37,583 nucleotides of DNA from Prevotella sp. (GTDB lineage: Bacteria > Bacteroidota > Bacteroidia > Bacteroidales > Bacteroidaceae). The stretch covers positions 1 to 37,583 of the forward strand of contig JAGCNO010000006.1 of assembly GCA_017645905.1 (NCBI GenBank), read 5' to 3'. The position numbers and the translations under genes were made by a program. Of the stretch, positions 7,652 to 15,880 are shown in pieces. Each line of letters starts with the position of its first letter. The stretch's first letter is position 1. The notes beneath the pieces were generated by a model, which saw only the letters and a list, made by a program, of their open reading frames with translations, was not told the origin of the DNA and did not search any database.

Positions 7652-9328
7652 ATGGATAAAAGATTGGATTTCCGGCCGAAGATGTTTTCGGCCCTCCGCA
7701 ACTACAACAAACAGACGTTCATGGCCGACCTTATGGCCGGCGTCATTGTGGGCATCGTAGCCCTTCCACTGGCCATCGCCTTCGGTATCGCCAGCGGTGT
7801 ATCGCCCGAAAAGGGCATTATCACGGCCATCGTGGCCGGATTCATCATCTCCGCCCTCGGCGGCAGCAAGGTGCAGATAGGCGGCCCTACGGGAGCCTTT
7901 ATCGTCATCGTTGCCGGCATCATCGGCCAGTACGGCATGACGGGCCTCACCATTGCCACACTCATGGCCGGCGTGTTCCTCATCCTTTTCGGACTGCTTC
8001 GCTTAGGCACCATCATCAAGTACATTCCCTATCCCATCATCGTGGGCTTCACCAGCGGTATCGCCGTCACCATTTTCACTACTCAGGTGAAAGACCTGCT
8101 CGGCATGACGATGGCCGATGCCCCCAGCGATTTCATAGAACGGTGGATAGCCTACTTCCAGAACCTCGGAAGCATCGACCCGTGGAGCGCCGCTGTGGGC
8201 CTCATTAGCGTGGCCATTATCGCTACGGCTCCGAAGCTGAGCAAGCGTGTGCCTGGCTCTTTGATAGCCATTATAGTGATGACCGTCGTCGCTCTGTTGC
8301 TGAAAAACTATGCCGGTGTTACCAGTATCGAGACCATTGGCGACCGTTTCAGCATCTCTTCTCAGCTGCCCGGTGCCGTGGTGCCCGAGCTTACTTGGGA
8401 GACCATCAAGGGCCTTGTCGCTCCGGCCTTGACCATCGCCGTGTTGGGAGCTATCGAGAGCCTGCTGTCGGCAACGGTGGCCGACGGTGTCATCGGCGAC
8501 CATCACAACTCAAACACCGAACTCATCGGCCAGGGTGTGGCTAACCTCGTCACGCCGATCTTCGGAGGTATCCCCGCCACAGGAGCCATTGCCCGTACGA
8601 TGACCAATATTAATAATGGTGGACGCTCGCCCATTGCCGGTATCGTTCATGCCGTTGTGCTGCTGCTCATCTTCCTCTTCCTCATGCCTTTGGCACAGTA
8701 TATCCCGATGGCCTGCCTGGCCGGAGTGCTCGTCGTCGTTAGTTATGGCATGAGCGGTTGGCGCTCGTTCCGGGCCCTGATGCGCAATCCGAAGAGCGAC
8801 ATCACCGTGCTGCTGCTCACTTTCTTCCTCACCATCATCTTCGACCTCACCGTTGCCATCGAGGTGGGACTTATCTGTGCCTGTCTGCTCTTCATGCGCC
8901 GCATGAGCGAGACTACCGATGTGCGTGCCGTCTACGACGAGATCGACCTCAACGAGGATGCCGATATGCAGGCCGGCAACCTGGAGCACCTCACCATTCC
9001 GAAGGGCGTGGAGGTCTACGAAATCAATGGCCCGTACTTCTTCGGTGCCGGTAACCGCTTTGAGGACCTTATGGGTCGCTACGGAAAACGTCCGAAGGTG
9101 CGCATCATCCGTATGCGTAAGGTGCCATTCATCGACAGCACCGGCCTCCACAACCTGGAGAACCTCTGCCTGATGAGCCAGAAAGAAGGCATCACCATCG
9201 TCCTTTCGGGTGTGAACAAGAAGGTGGAGGATGTCCTTGTCCGCAACGGTTTCAACCAGCTTCTCGGCGAGGAAAACATCTGCAACCACATCGACCTTGC
9301 CCTCGAAAGAGCCCGCCAGCTGGTTTAG
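7652..9328 (+). CDS. SulP-family inorganic anion transporter with STAS domain
   Basis: A 558-residue inner-membrane transporter. About ten or more hydrophobic segments fill residues 25-430, beginning with DLMAGVIVGIVALPLAIAFG, the SulP signature region, then GPTGAFIVIVAGIIGQYG and GGIPATGAIARTMTNINNGG. A cytoplasmic STAS domain follows at about 445-555 with VEVYEINGPYFFGAG and the conserved FIDSTG (D near 495). The family carries sulfate, bicarbonate or dicarboxylates, usually by proton or sodium coupling; the substrate here is not decided. No carbonic anhydrase is next to it. It is probably a single-gene unit with its own promoter, and a large palindrome lies 41 bases past its stop. Confidence 0.92.
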   Translation: MDKRLDFRPKMFSALRNYNKQTFMADLMAGVIVGIVALPLAIAFGIASGVSPEKGIITAIVAGFIISALGGSKVQIGGPTGAFIVIVAGIIGQYGMTGLTIATLMAGVFLILFGLLRLGTIIKYIPYPIIVGFTSGIAVTIFTTQVKDLLGMTMADAPSDFIERWIAYFQNLGSIDPWSAAVGLISVAIIATAPKLSKRVPGSLIAIIVMTVVALLLKNYAGVTSIETIGDRFSISSQLPGAVVPELTWETIKGLVAPALTIAVLGAIESLLSATVADGVIGDHHNSNTELIGQGVANLVTPIFGGIPATGAIARTMTNINNGGRSPIAGIVHAVVLLLIFLFLMPLAQYIPMACLAGVLVVVSYGMSGWRSFRALMRNPKSDITVLLLTFFLTIIFDLTVAIEVGLICACLLFMRRMSETTDVRAVYDEIDLNEDADMQAGNLEHLTIPKGVEVYEINGPYFFGAGNRFEDLMGRYGKRPKVRIIRMRKVPFIDSTGLHNLENLCLMSQKEGITIVLSGVNKKVEDVLVRNGFNQLLGEENICNHIDLALERARQLV

Positions 9329-9368
9329 TTAATCTATCATAATCACTTGGCTGTTCCGTCCTTTCTTT

Positions 9369-9398
9369 GTAACTTTGCGACTTAAGTCGCGAAGTTAC
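9369..9398. promoter_or_regulatory. 30-bp near-perfect palindrome before proA
   Basis: Two 15-base arms meet with no loop at 9383/9384 (centre GACTTAAGTC) with a single mismatched pair. The left arm contains TAACTTTG (9370-9377), a -7-like box. The shape suggests an operator for a dimeric regulator or a cruciform rather than a normal terminator, because there is no loop and no T-run. Confidence 0.55.
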
Positions 9399-9427
9399 TC
9401 CGTCTCGGCATAAAAAAGATTAAAATC

Positions 9428-9459
9428 TTTTGTTCTACTCTCAACTTTTCGTAACTTTG
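9428..9459 (+). promoter_or_regulatory. Promoter of proA
   Basis: TTTTG at 9428-9432, 19-base spacer, TAACTTTG at 9452-9459, then the ATG eight bases later at 9468, implying a very short 5' leader. Confidence 0.65.
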
Positions 9460-9467
9460 CCGCCACT

Positions 9468-10730
9468 ATGGAGATGAAAGAATTATTTGAACGGGTGAAG
9501 CGTGCCAGCCGCAGCCTGGCCTTGCTCACCGATGAAGAACGTAACCGCGTGCTGCTTGATGTTGCCGAGGCCATCGTGGCTAAGCAGGAAAAGATTCTTG
9601 AGGCCAATGCCGACGACCTCTCACGTATGGACAGGGACAACCCTCTCTACGACCGCCTGCAGCTTACGCCGGCCCGTTTAGAGGCTATCGCCCAGGACAT
9701 GCGCAATGTGGCCACTTTGCCTTCGCCGTTAGGTCATGTGACAAAGCAGAAGACGCTGGCCAACGGTCTGCGGCTCTGTCGCGTGAGCGTGCCCTTCGGC
9801 GTGATAGGCATGATTTACGAGGCTCGGCCCAACGTTACTTTCGACGTGTTCTCTCTATGTTTCAAGAGCGGAAACGCCTGTGCGCTGAAAGGCGGGAAGG
9901 ATGCTGACAGCAGCAACCGGGCTGCTGTGGAGCTTATCCACGATGTGCTGCGCCAGCATGACGTTAATCCCGATGTGGTCACCCTGCTCCCTGCCACCCA
10001 TGAGGCTACGGGCGCCATGCTCGGGGCCGTAGGCTACATAGACCTGTGCATACCGCGCGGCGGACGGCGACTGATAGACTTTGTTCGCGACAATGCCCGA
10101 GTGCCTGTCATTGAGACGGGTGCCGGTGTGGTGAACACTTACTTTGACAAGGATGGCGATCTCGATATGGGCGTTAAAATCGTTTGTAACGCCAAGACGC
10201 GTCGCGTTAGTGTCTGCAACGCCCTCGACTGCCTCATTATTCACCGTGACCGCCTGGCCGACCTCCCCGCAATCGCTGAGCCGCTGCTCACCCACAAGAT
10301 TCCCGTGACACTCTATTGCGACGAGGAATCATACAATGTTTTGGTAACCTCTCACCCCTCACCCCTCACCTCTCACATCCAAAAGGCCACTCCCGACAGC
10401 TTCGGCACGGAGTTCATGGACTACAAGATGGCTATTAAGACTGTTGCCTCGCTCGACGAGGCCCTCGACCACATCGACCGCTACGGCTCCGGCCATAGCG
10501 AGGCCATCATTACGGCCAATGAGCAGACAGCCCGCCGCTTCCAGCAGCACGTCGATGCCGCCTGTGTCTACTGGAACGCACCTACCAGCTTCACCGACGG
10601 AGCACAATTTGGCCTTGGCGCAGAGATTGGTATCTCGACCCAGAAACTTGGTCCCCGCGGTCCCATGGCCCTTGAGGAAATCACCACCTACAAGTGGCTC
10701 ATAGAGGGCGAAGGACAGACAAGGCCATAA
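9468..10730 (+). CDS. proA: Glutamate-5-semialdehyde dehydrogenase
   Basis: A 420-residue NADPH-dependent enzyme reducing gamma-glutamyl phosphate to glutamate-5-semialdehyde in proline synthesis. Family motifs are [18 protein letters not shown] (109-126), [10 protein letters not shown] (141-150), [14 protein letters not shown] (193-206) and the catalytic cysteine in [10 protein letters not shown] (C250), with [15 protein letters not shown] at the end. An oddity is residues 293-304, [12 protein letters not shown], placed after SYNVL. They are encoded by a C-rich 7-bp tandem repeat and replace or extend a surface loop without breaking the frame. proB is not adjacent. The last codons run into an A-rich heptamer repeat and a terminator. 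Confidence 0.95.
   Translation: MEMKELFERVKRASRSLALLTDEERNRVLLDVAEAIVAKQEKILEANADDLSRMDRDNPLYDRLQLTPARLEAIAQDMRNVATLPSPLGHVTKQKTLANGLRLCRVSVPFGVIGMIYEARPNVTFDVFSLCFKSGNACALKGGKDADSSNRAAVELIHDVLRQHDVNPDVVTLLPATHEATGAMLGAVGYIDLCIPRGGRRLIDFVRDNARVPVIETGAGVVNTYFDKDGDLDMGVKIVCNAKTRRVSVCNALDCLIIHRDRLADLPAIAEPLLTHKIPVTLYCDEESYNVLVTSHPSPLTSHIQKATPDSFGTEFMDYKMAIKTVASLDEALDHIDRYGSGHSEAIITANEQTARRFQQHVDAACVYWNAPTSFTDGAQFGLGAEIGISTQKLGPRGPMALEEITTYKWLIEGEGQTRP
10346..10378. repeat. C-rich heptamer repeat inside proA
   Basis: Tandem 7-bp units of the form TCACCCC (with TCACCTC variants) on the plus strand, in frame within proA, giving [10 protein letters not shown]. Related stretches occur in the minus-strand genes at 2335-2372 and 15903-15945. 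Confidence 0.8.
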
Positions 10731-10766
10731 ACAATAAACAGTAAACAATAAACAATAAACCATAAA
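10728..10766. repeat. A-rich heptamer repeat after proA
   Basis: Five to six tandem copies of a 7-bp unit AAACAAT (variants AAACAGT and AAACCAT), beginning at the proA stop codon. A shorter run of the same unit ends the SGNH esterase gene at 31636-31656. Confidence 0.8.
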
Positions 10767-10769
10767 CAT

Positions 10770-10813
10770 ATAAGGCTCATGAGACCGAGGTCGCATGAGC
10801 CTTATAAGTTTTT
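10770..10813. terminator. Bidirectional terminator between proA and gpsA
   Basis: A perfect 12-bp stem ATAAGGCTCATG (10770-10781) / CATGAGCCTTAT (10794-10805) followed by AAGTTTTTT. It lies between convergent proA and gpsA and can serve both. Confidence 0.9.
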
Positions 10814-10817
10814 TCGT

Positions 10818-11813
10818 TTACCGGAAAGAGTCGGTGAGTAACTTAATTTCTATCTGTGGGGAGATGCGCTCGTAGAGAATGTTGTAGACGGCATCGAGGA
10901 TGGGCATGTTCACGTGCCAGTGGCGGTTAATTTCCTTCATGCACTTCGTGCCATAATAACCTTCGGCAATCATTTCCATCTCCATCTGGGCACTCTTCAC
11001 GGAGTAGCCCTTGCCAATCATTGTACCGAAGACGCGGTTACGGGAGAAGTTCGAATAGCCGGTGACAAGAAGGTCGCCCAGATAGACGCTGTCGTAGACG
11101 TTACGCTCCAAAGGATACACAGCCTGGAGGAAACGGCTCATCTCCTGTACGGCATTGGCCATGAGGACGGCCTGGAAATTGTCGCCGAACTTCAGGCCAG
11201 AGCAGATGCCGGCGGCGATGGCGTAGACATTCTTCAGAACGGAAGAATACTCTATGCCCACGACGTCGGTCGAGGTCTTGGTCTTGATGAACTGGCTGTT
11301 GAGGACATCGGCAAACTGCTGCGCCTTCTCCATGTCGGAGCAACCTACGGTGAGGTAGCTCAGGCGCTCCAGTGCCACCTCCTCAGCATGTGAAGGACCG
11401 CCCAGACAAGCGAGGTTGTCATAAGGAACATCGAAGGCCTGATGGAAGTATTCAGAGCAGATGAGGTTCTCGTCGGGCACGATACCCTTGATGGCCGTCA
11501 CGATAAACTTGTCCTTCAGACGGGCCTTCAATTTGCGCAGGTGATTCTTCAGGTAGGGCGAGGGCACGACAAAGACAAGCGTGTCGTAGGCCTCTACGAT
11601 GCGGCTGAGGTCGCTGTCAAAGTGTATCTCACTAAGGTTGAAGTGCACGCTGGTAAGATACGACGGGTTGTGACCCAGACGACGGAAGTCCTCTATCTGG
11701 TCGTCACGGCGCATGTACCAACCGATGTGGTGCGTGTGCTGCACCACAATCTTGGCTATGGCCGTAGCCCATGAGCCGCCTCCGATAATGGCTATTCTAC
11801 CGCAGTTATCCAT
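10818..11813 (-). CDS. gpsA: NAD(P)H-dependent glycerol-3-phosphate dehydrogenase
   Basis: A 331-residue cytoplasmic enzyme making sn-glycerol-3-phosphate from dihydroxyacetone phosphate for phospholipid synthesis. The N-terminal nucleotide-binding motif is [12 protein letters not shown] (11-22), followed by [12 protein letters not shown], the conserved AIKGIVP and [11 protein letters not shown], and the C-terminal helical domain with [19 protein letters not shown] carrying the catalytic Lys, then GNFSRNR-like [11 protein letters not shown]. Its ATG lies 22 bases inside the lysS reading frame in another frame, so the two are co-transcribed and probably translationally coupled. Confidence 0.94.
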   Translation of the reverse strand: MDNCGRIAIIGGGSWATAIAKIVVQHTHHIGWYMRRDDQIEDFRRLGHNPSYLTSVHFNLSEIHFDSDLSRIVEAYDTLVFVVPSPYLKNHLRKLKARLKDKFIVTAIKGIVPDENLICSEYFHQAFDVPYDNLACLGGPSHAEEVALERLSYLTVGCSDMEKAQQFADVLNSQFIKTKTSTDVVGIEYSSVLKNVYAIAAGICSGLKFGDNFQAVLMANAVQEMSRFLQAVYPLERNVYDSVYLGDLLVTGYSNFSRNRVFGTMIGKGYSVKSAQMEMEMIAEGYYGTKCMKEINRHWHVNMPILDAVYNILYERISPQIEIKLLTDSFR

Positions 11814-13507
11814 GCTTGTACTTCTTCTACGCTGGGTTTTTGGAGGTCAAGCTTGTATTTCTTTACTATATCGCCTATCTTCTGCTGCAGTCCCTGTGCC
11901 TTCTCGTCCTTGATGTCGGAGAGCAGGTAGAAGCCGGCCTTGCGGAGCACATACACCCAGTCCTCGGGAACACCGATGGCGGCCCATTCCTGGATAGAGG
12001 ATTGCGGGGCTTTCTTCTCGGGCTTCATCTGGGGGAAGAAGAGCACCTCCTGGATGTAGGTCTTGCCCGTCATGAGCATGACGAGACGGTCGATGCCGAT
12101 GCCGATACCCGAGGTAGGCGGCATGCCGTACTGCAAAGCGCGGAGGAAGTCCTGGTCGATGATCATCGCCTCGTCGTCGCCCTTATCAGCTAAGCGCATC
12201 TGCTCCTTGAAACGCTCCTCCTGGTCGATGGGGTCGTTGAGTTCGGAGTAGGCGTTAGCCAGCTCCTTGCCGTTGACCATCAGTTCAAAGCGCTCGGTAA
12301 GGCCGGGCTTTGAGCGGTGCATCTTCGTCAGGGGCGACATCTCGACGGGGTAGTCGGTGATGAAGGTGGGCTGTATGAATGTTCCCTCGCAGAACTCTCC
12401 GAAGAGCTCGTCAATGAGTTTTCCCTTGCCCATGGTCTCGTCAACCTCCATACCCTTCGACAGGCAGAAGGCGCGGATTTCCTCCTCCGTCTTGCCGTCG
12501 CAGTCGAAGCCGGTCTTTTCCTTGATGGCGTCGAGGATAGGCAGACGACGGTAGGGAGCCTTGAATGAGACTATCTGTCCGTCAATCTCCCTTTCGGGTT
12601 TGCCGTTGACGGCGATGCAAACAGTTTCCAGGAGCTTCTCGGTGAACGACATCATCCAGTTGTAATCCTTATACTGCACGTAGAGCTCCATGCAGGTGAA
12701 CTCCGGGTTATGGTTGCGGTCCATGCCCTCGTTGCGGAAGTTCTTGCCAATCTCGTAGACACCCTCGAAGCCGCCCACGATGAGGCGCTTGAGGTATAGC
12801 TCGGTGGCGATACGCATGTACATATCCTGGTCAAGGGCATTGAAGTGTGTGATGAACGGACGGGCCGTTGCGCCGCCTGCAATTATCTGCAGGGTTGGGG
12901 TCTCCACCTCAGTGTAACCGGCCTCGTCGAGCACCTTTCTTATTGTGCGGATGACGGTAGCTCGCTGCAGGAACGTATCCTTCACACCCTCGTTGACCAC
13001 GAGGTCGACATAGCGCTGGCGGTAGCGCAGCTCGGGGTCGTCGAACTTGTCGTAGGCCACGCCGTCCTTGTACTTCACGATGGGCAGGGGTTTTAAGCTC
13101 TTCGAGAGTAGGGTGAGCTCCTCGGCGTGCACAGAGATTTCGCCCGTCTGTGTGCGGAACACGAAGCCGCGGACACCTACGAAGTCGCCGATGTCGAGCA
13201 GTTTCTTGAATACATTATTATAAAAATCGCCCTCTAAGCTGTCGCGGGTGACATACACCTGTATGCGGCCCTTGGAGTCCTGCAGTTCCATGAAGCTGGC
13301 CTTGCCCATGACGCGGCGGCTCATCATTCGGCCTGCTATGCATACTTGGCGTGGAGCCTCGTCATCCTTGAAAGAGGCGATAATCTCGGTGGAAAAAGCA
13401 TTGGTGGGGTACTCGGCTGCGGGATAGGGGTTAATGCCCTGGCGGCGCAGCTCTTCGAGCGACTGACGACGCAGTATCTCTTGCTCGCTCAGTTCTAGAA
13501 TATTCAT
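11792..13507 (-). CDS. lysS: Lysyl-tRNA synthetase (class II)
   Basis: A 571-residue class II synthetase that charges tRNA-Lys. The N-terminal OB-fold anticodon-binding domain (about 55-165) includes [21 protein letters not shown]. The catalytic domain has motif 2 around [21 protein letters not shown] and motif 3 [15 protein letters not shown]. About 70 extra C-terminal residues (about 500-571: [21 protein letters not shown] and on) form a helical extension characteristic of Bacteroidetes LysS and absent from E. coli LysS. The ATG at 13507 follows a clear promoter. The stop overlaps the start of gpsA. Confidence 0.96.
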   Translation of the reverse strand: MNILELSEQEILRRQSLEELRRQGINPYPAAEYPTNAFSTEIIASFKDDEAPRQVCIAGRMMSRRVMGKASFMELQDSKGRIQVYVTRDSLEGDFYNNVFKKLLDIGDFVGVRGFVFRTQTGEISVHAEELTLLSKSLKPLPIVKYKDGVAYDKFDDPELRYRQRYVDLVVNEGVKDTFLQRATVIRTIRKVLDEAGYTEVETPTLQIIAGGATARPFITHFNALDQDMYMRIATELYLKRLIVGGFEGVYEIGKNFRNEGMDRNHNPEFTCMELYVQYKDYNWMMSFTEKLLETVCIAVNGKPEREIDGQIVSFKAPYRRLPILDAIKEKTGFDCDGKTEEEIRAFCLSKGMEVDETMGKGKLIDELFGEFCEGTFIQPTFITDYPVEMSPLTKMHRSKPGLTERFELMVNGKELANAYSELNDPIDQEERFKEQMRLADKGDDEAMIIDQDFLRALQYGMPPTSGIGIGIDRLVMLMTGKTYIQEVLFFPQMKPEKKAPQSSIQEWAAIGVPEDWVYVLRKAGFYLLSDIKDEKAQGLQQKIGDIVKKYKLDLQKPSVEEVQAWITAVE

Positions 13508-13511
13508 CTTG

Positions 13512-13556
13512 GTAATTTACGATTTACTTATTTTCGATTTACTATTTAAGATTTTC
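13512..13556. repeat. A/T-rich heptamer repeat upstream of lysS
   Basis: On the minus strand, degenerate 7- to 8-bp units related to GTAAATC and GAAAATA fill the untranslated leader between the lysS promoter and its start codon. Confidence 0.55.
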
Positions 13557-13560
13557 GGCG

Positions 13561-13592
13561 CAAAAGTACAAAGAAAAACTCAGACGGCCAAA
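13561..13592 (-). promoter_or_regulatory. Promoter of lysS-gpsA
   Basis: Minus strand: TTTG at 13592-13589, exactly 20 bases, then TACTTTTG at 13568-13561. The implied leader of about 50 bases contains the heptamer repeat. Confidence 0.75.
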
Positions 13593-13609
13593 GGATTACG
13601 GAAGAAATT

Positions 13610-15394
13610 TTAATCCTCGCTCATGTCGGCCACCATCTTGCGGTATTGCGTGAGCACCCTTTCGCGGGAGATATAACCACGGAGATGGCCCTCATGGTCG
13701 AGAACGGGTAGCCACTCGGCATGGGTGGCGTCGAAGGTCTTCATCACTTCGGCCATGGGCAGCGAGTCGGCCAGTGTGGCAGGGGGTGCTTGCATAAGCT
13801 GGGTGGCGGTGAAATGGTGGTAAAGCTCTATGCGGAACACGATGTTCCGTATCTTCTTGATGTCTATCTCGCCCAGCAGTCCTCCGGCGGCATCGGTCAC
13901 GGGGATGACACTGTGATGCGACTGGCTGATGCGTCGAACAATCTGTCCCAGGTCGGTGTCGGGAGCCACGGCCAGGAAGTCGCGGTCGATGACCGAGTCG
14001 AGCTGCATAAGTGTCAGCACGGCGTGGTCGGTGTGGTGGGTGATGAGCTTGCCCTCCTTGGCCAGCCGCCAACTGTAGATGCTGTGGGGTTCGAAGAGTA
14101 TGATGGTGAGGTAGCTGGCGGTGGAGACAATCATCAGCGGCAGGAAGAGGCTGTAGCCGCCGGTCAGCTCGGCGATGAGGAAGATGCCGGTCAGCGGGGC
14201 GTGCATCACGCCCGACATCACGCCGGCCATGCCCATCAGGGCGAAGTTCTTCTCCGGCACGTAGACGCCCATCTGGTGGATGTTCCACAGATGAGAGAAG
14301 AGAAATCCGGCGAAGCAGCCGATGAAGAGCGACGGGGCAAACGTACCGCCGCAGCCGCCGCCACCGTTGGTGGCCGACGTGGCGAACACTTTCGTGACGA
14401 GCACTAAGGCCACGTAGGGCACGAGCATCGTGATGTCGCCGGCGAAGAGCGAGTTGTTGAGCAGCGGCTCCCAGTCGGCATTGCCGTTGCCGTTGAGCAG
14501 CAGGTTGATGGCTCCGTAGCCTTCACCATAGAGCGAGGGGAAGAGGTAGATGAGCAGGCTCAGCGCCGACCCGCCGAGGGCGAGCCTGACGTAAGGTTTG
14601 TCGCGGAAGCGTGCGAAGATGTCCTCGCACCAGCCCATGGCGCGGATGAAGTAGAGGCTCACCAGTCCGCAGAACACACCCAACAGAATGCACGGCGGTA
14701 TGCGCTCCACTGTCCACTGGTTGTCCAGATGGAAGGAGAAAAGGGCGGTGTCGCCACTAAAGATATAGGTGAAGCAGGTGGCCGTGACGCAGCTAACGAG
14801 GATAGGCATAAGCGAGGCCATGGTGAGGTCGATCATCAGCACCTCGAGCGTGAATACCAGTCCGGCGATGGGTGCCTTGAAGATGCCGGCGATGGCGCCT
14901 GCGGCTCCGCAGCCCATGAGGAGCATCAGCGTGTGGCTGTCCATGCGGAAGAGTTTGCCCAGGTTCGACCCTATGGCCGAGCCGGTAAGCACGATGGGTG
15001 CCTCGGCACCGACGCTACCGCCAAAGCCGATGGTGATGGCCGAAGCCACCACGCTCGACCACGTGTTGTGTGACTTCAGCCGTGAGCGGTTCTGGCTGAT
15101 GGCATAGAGGATGCGGGTGATGCCGTGGCTGATGTTGTCCTTCACCACGCGGCGCACAAAGACCGACGTGAGGAAGATGCCCACCACGGGGTAGACAAGA
15201 TAGAGCCAGTTAGACGACGTCGCGTCGAACCTGTGGGTGAGCAGATAGACAATCTGGTTGATGATCCAGTGGAGCACGAAGGCCGCCACGGCAGCAAGCA
15301 GACCCACGATGAAGGCGAGGATGAGCACGAACATGCGCTCGCCTATGTGGGTCTTGCGCCAGACGTCGAGTCTGTCGAAAAGGGAGATGCTCAT
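13610..15394 (-). CDS. ClC-family chloride channel/transporter with two CBS domains
   Basis: A 594-residue membrane protein. The N-terminal two thirds (about 20-430) hold the ClC core, with GFGGSVGAEAPIVLTGSAIG (the GREGP-like selectivity region with its Glu) and GGGGCGGTFAPSLFIG (the GGxFxP motif), then GVMSGVMHAPLTGIFLIAELTGGY. The C-terminal part (about 455-590) carries a CBS pair with DSVIDRDFLAVAPDTDLGQ and HSVIPVTDAAGGLLGEIDI. ClC proteins are chloride channels or chloride/proton exchangers; the gating-type Glu in GAEAP is present, but channel versus exchanger cannot be decided. It lies 3 bases after the 147-aa gene and is the last of that run. Confidence 0.93.
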   Translation of the reverse strand: MSISLFDRLDVWRKTHIGERMFVLILAFIVGLLAAVAAFVLHWIINQIVYLLTHRFDATSSNWLYLVYPVVGIFLTSVFVRRVVKDNISHGITRILYAISQNRSRLKSHNTWSSVVASAITIGFGGSVGAEAPIVLTGSAIGSNLGKLFRMDSHTLMLLMGCGAAGAIAGIFKAPIAGLVFTLEVLMIDLTMASLMPILVSCVTATCFTYIFSGDTALFSFHLDNQWTVERIPPCILLGVFCGLVSLYFIRAMGWCEDIFARFRDKPYVRLALGGSALSLLIYLFPSLYGEGYGAINLLLNGNGNADWEPLLNNSLFAGDITMLVPYVALVLVTKVFATSATNGGGGCGGTFAPSLFIGCFAGFLFSHLWNIHQMGVYVPEKNFALMGMAGVMSGVMHAPLTGIFLIAELTGGYSLFLPLMIVSTASYLTIILFEPHSIYSWRLAKEGKLITHHTDHAVLTLMQLDSVIDRDFLAVAPDTDLGQIVRRISQSHHSVIPVTDAAGGLLGEIDIKKIRNIVFRIELYHHFTATQLMQAPPATLADSLPMAEVMKTFDATHAEWLPVLDHEGHLRGYISRERVLTQYRKMVADMSED

Positions 15395-15397
15395 TGG

Positions 15398-15841
15398 CTA
15401 TTCCTTCAGCAGGTTGTCGAAGAAGGTGTCGAGGTCCTTGTCCAGGCCGGCCATCAGCTCGGTGTCGATGATGACGGTGTCTTCGTCGTCGACCACGAAC
15501 AGCTCGGCCTTCGAGTTGTTGTCGTCGTCTTCAAGGACGAAGGCGTAGGGCTTCAGCACAGAGAGGTTCTCCAAGAGTTTCTTCTGCTTGTTGATGCACT
15601 TGCGCAGCGTGGCGGCGACATGGTCGTAGAAGTTGTCGTCCTTGTTGTCAATCCACTGCTCTACGACGCAGCGTGTGAGCTCCTTGTCGTCATCGTCGAA
15701 GGCCATCAGCTCGCCCGTCTCCTGGGTTACGCGGATGTGGATGTCGGTGAGCATCGATGCATCTTTGTCTTCGGGAAACTTCTCGGCCACCTTGCGCAGT
15801 GCGCGCTCAATCTGCTGTAGTGTCTGTTCGGTTGCTTTCAT
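15398..15841 (-). CDS. Unrecognised 147-residue acidic protein
   Basis: MKATEQTLQQIERALRKVAE begins a predicted helix, followed by a strand-rich middle (TDIHIRVTQETGELMAFDDD) and an acidic C-terminus with VLEDDDNNSKAELFVVDDED. It has no signal peptide and no membrane segment. It resembles conserved Bacteroidales proteins without a name, and I cannot assign a function. It lies 19 bases after the GH97 stop and 3 bases before the ClC start, so it is probably co-transcribed with the channel. The ATG at 15841 is the only reasonable start. Confidence 0.8.
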   Translation of the reverse strand: MKATEQTLQQIERALRKVAEKFPEDKDASMLTDIHIRVTQETGELMAFDDDDKELTRCVVEQWIDNKDDNFYDHVAATLRKCINKQKKLLENLSVLKPYAFVLEDDDNNSKAELFVVDDEDTVIIDTELMAGLDKDLDTFFDNLLKE

Positions 15842-15845
15842 AAAT

Positions 15846-15880
15846 ATTAGGTTATTACTCTTAATTCTTAATTACCATTA
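15846..15880. repeat. A/T-rich heptamer repeat at the GH97 3' end
   Basis: Minus strand: units like AATTAAG in tandem, covering the last GH97 codons (VIKN stop) and the gap to the 147-aa gene. Confidence 0.5.

Noticed and set aside
8510-9289. Minus-strand frame opposite the SulP STAS region
   Set aside because: His/Asp/Glu-rich composition typical of an antisense shadow of a GC-rich gene.
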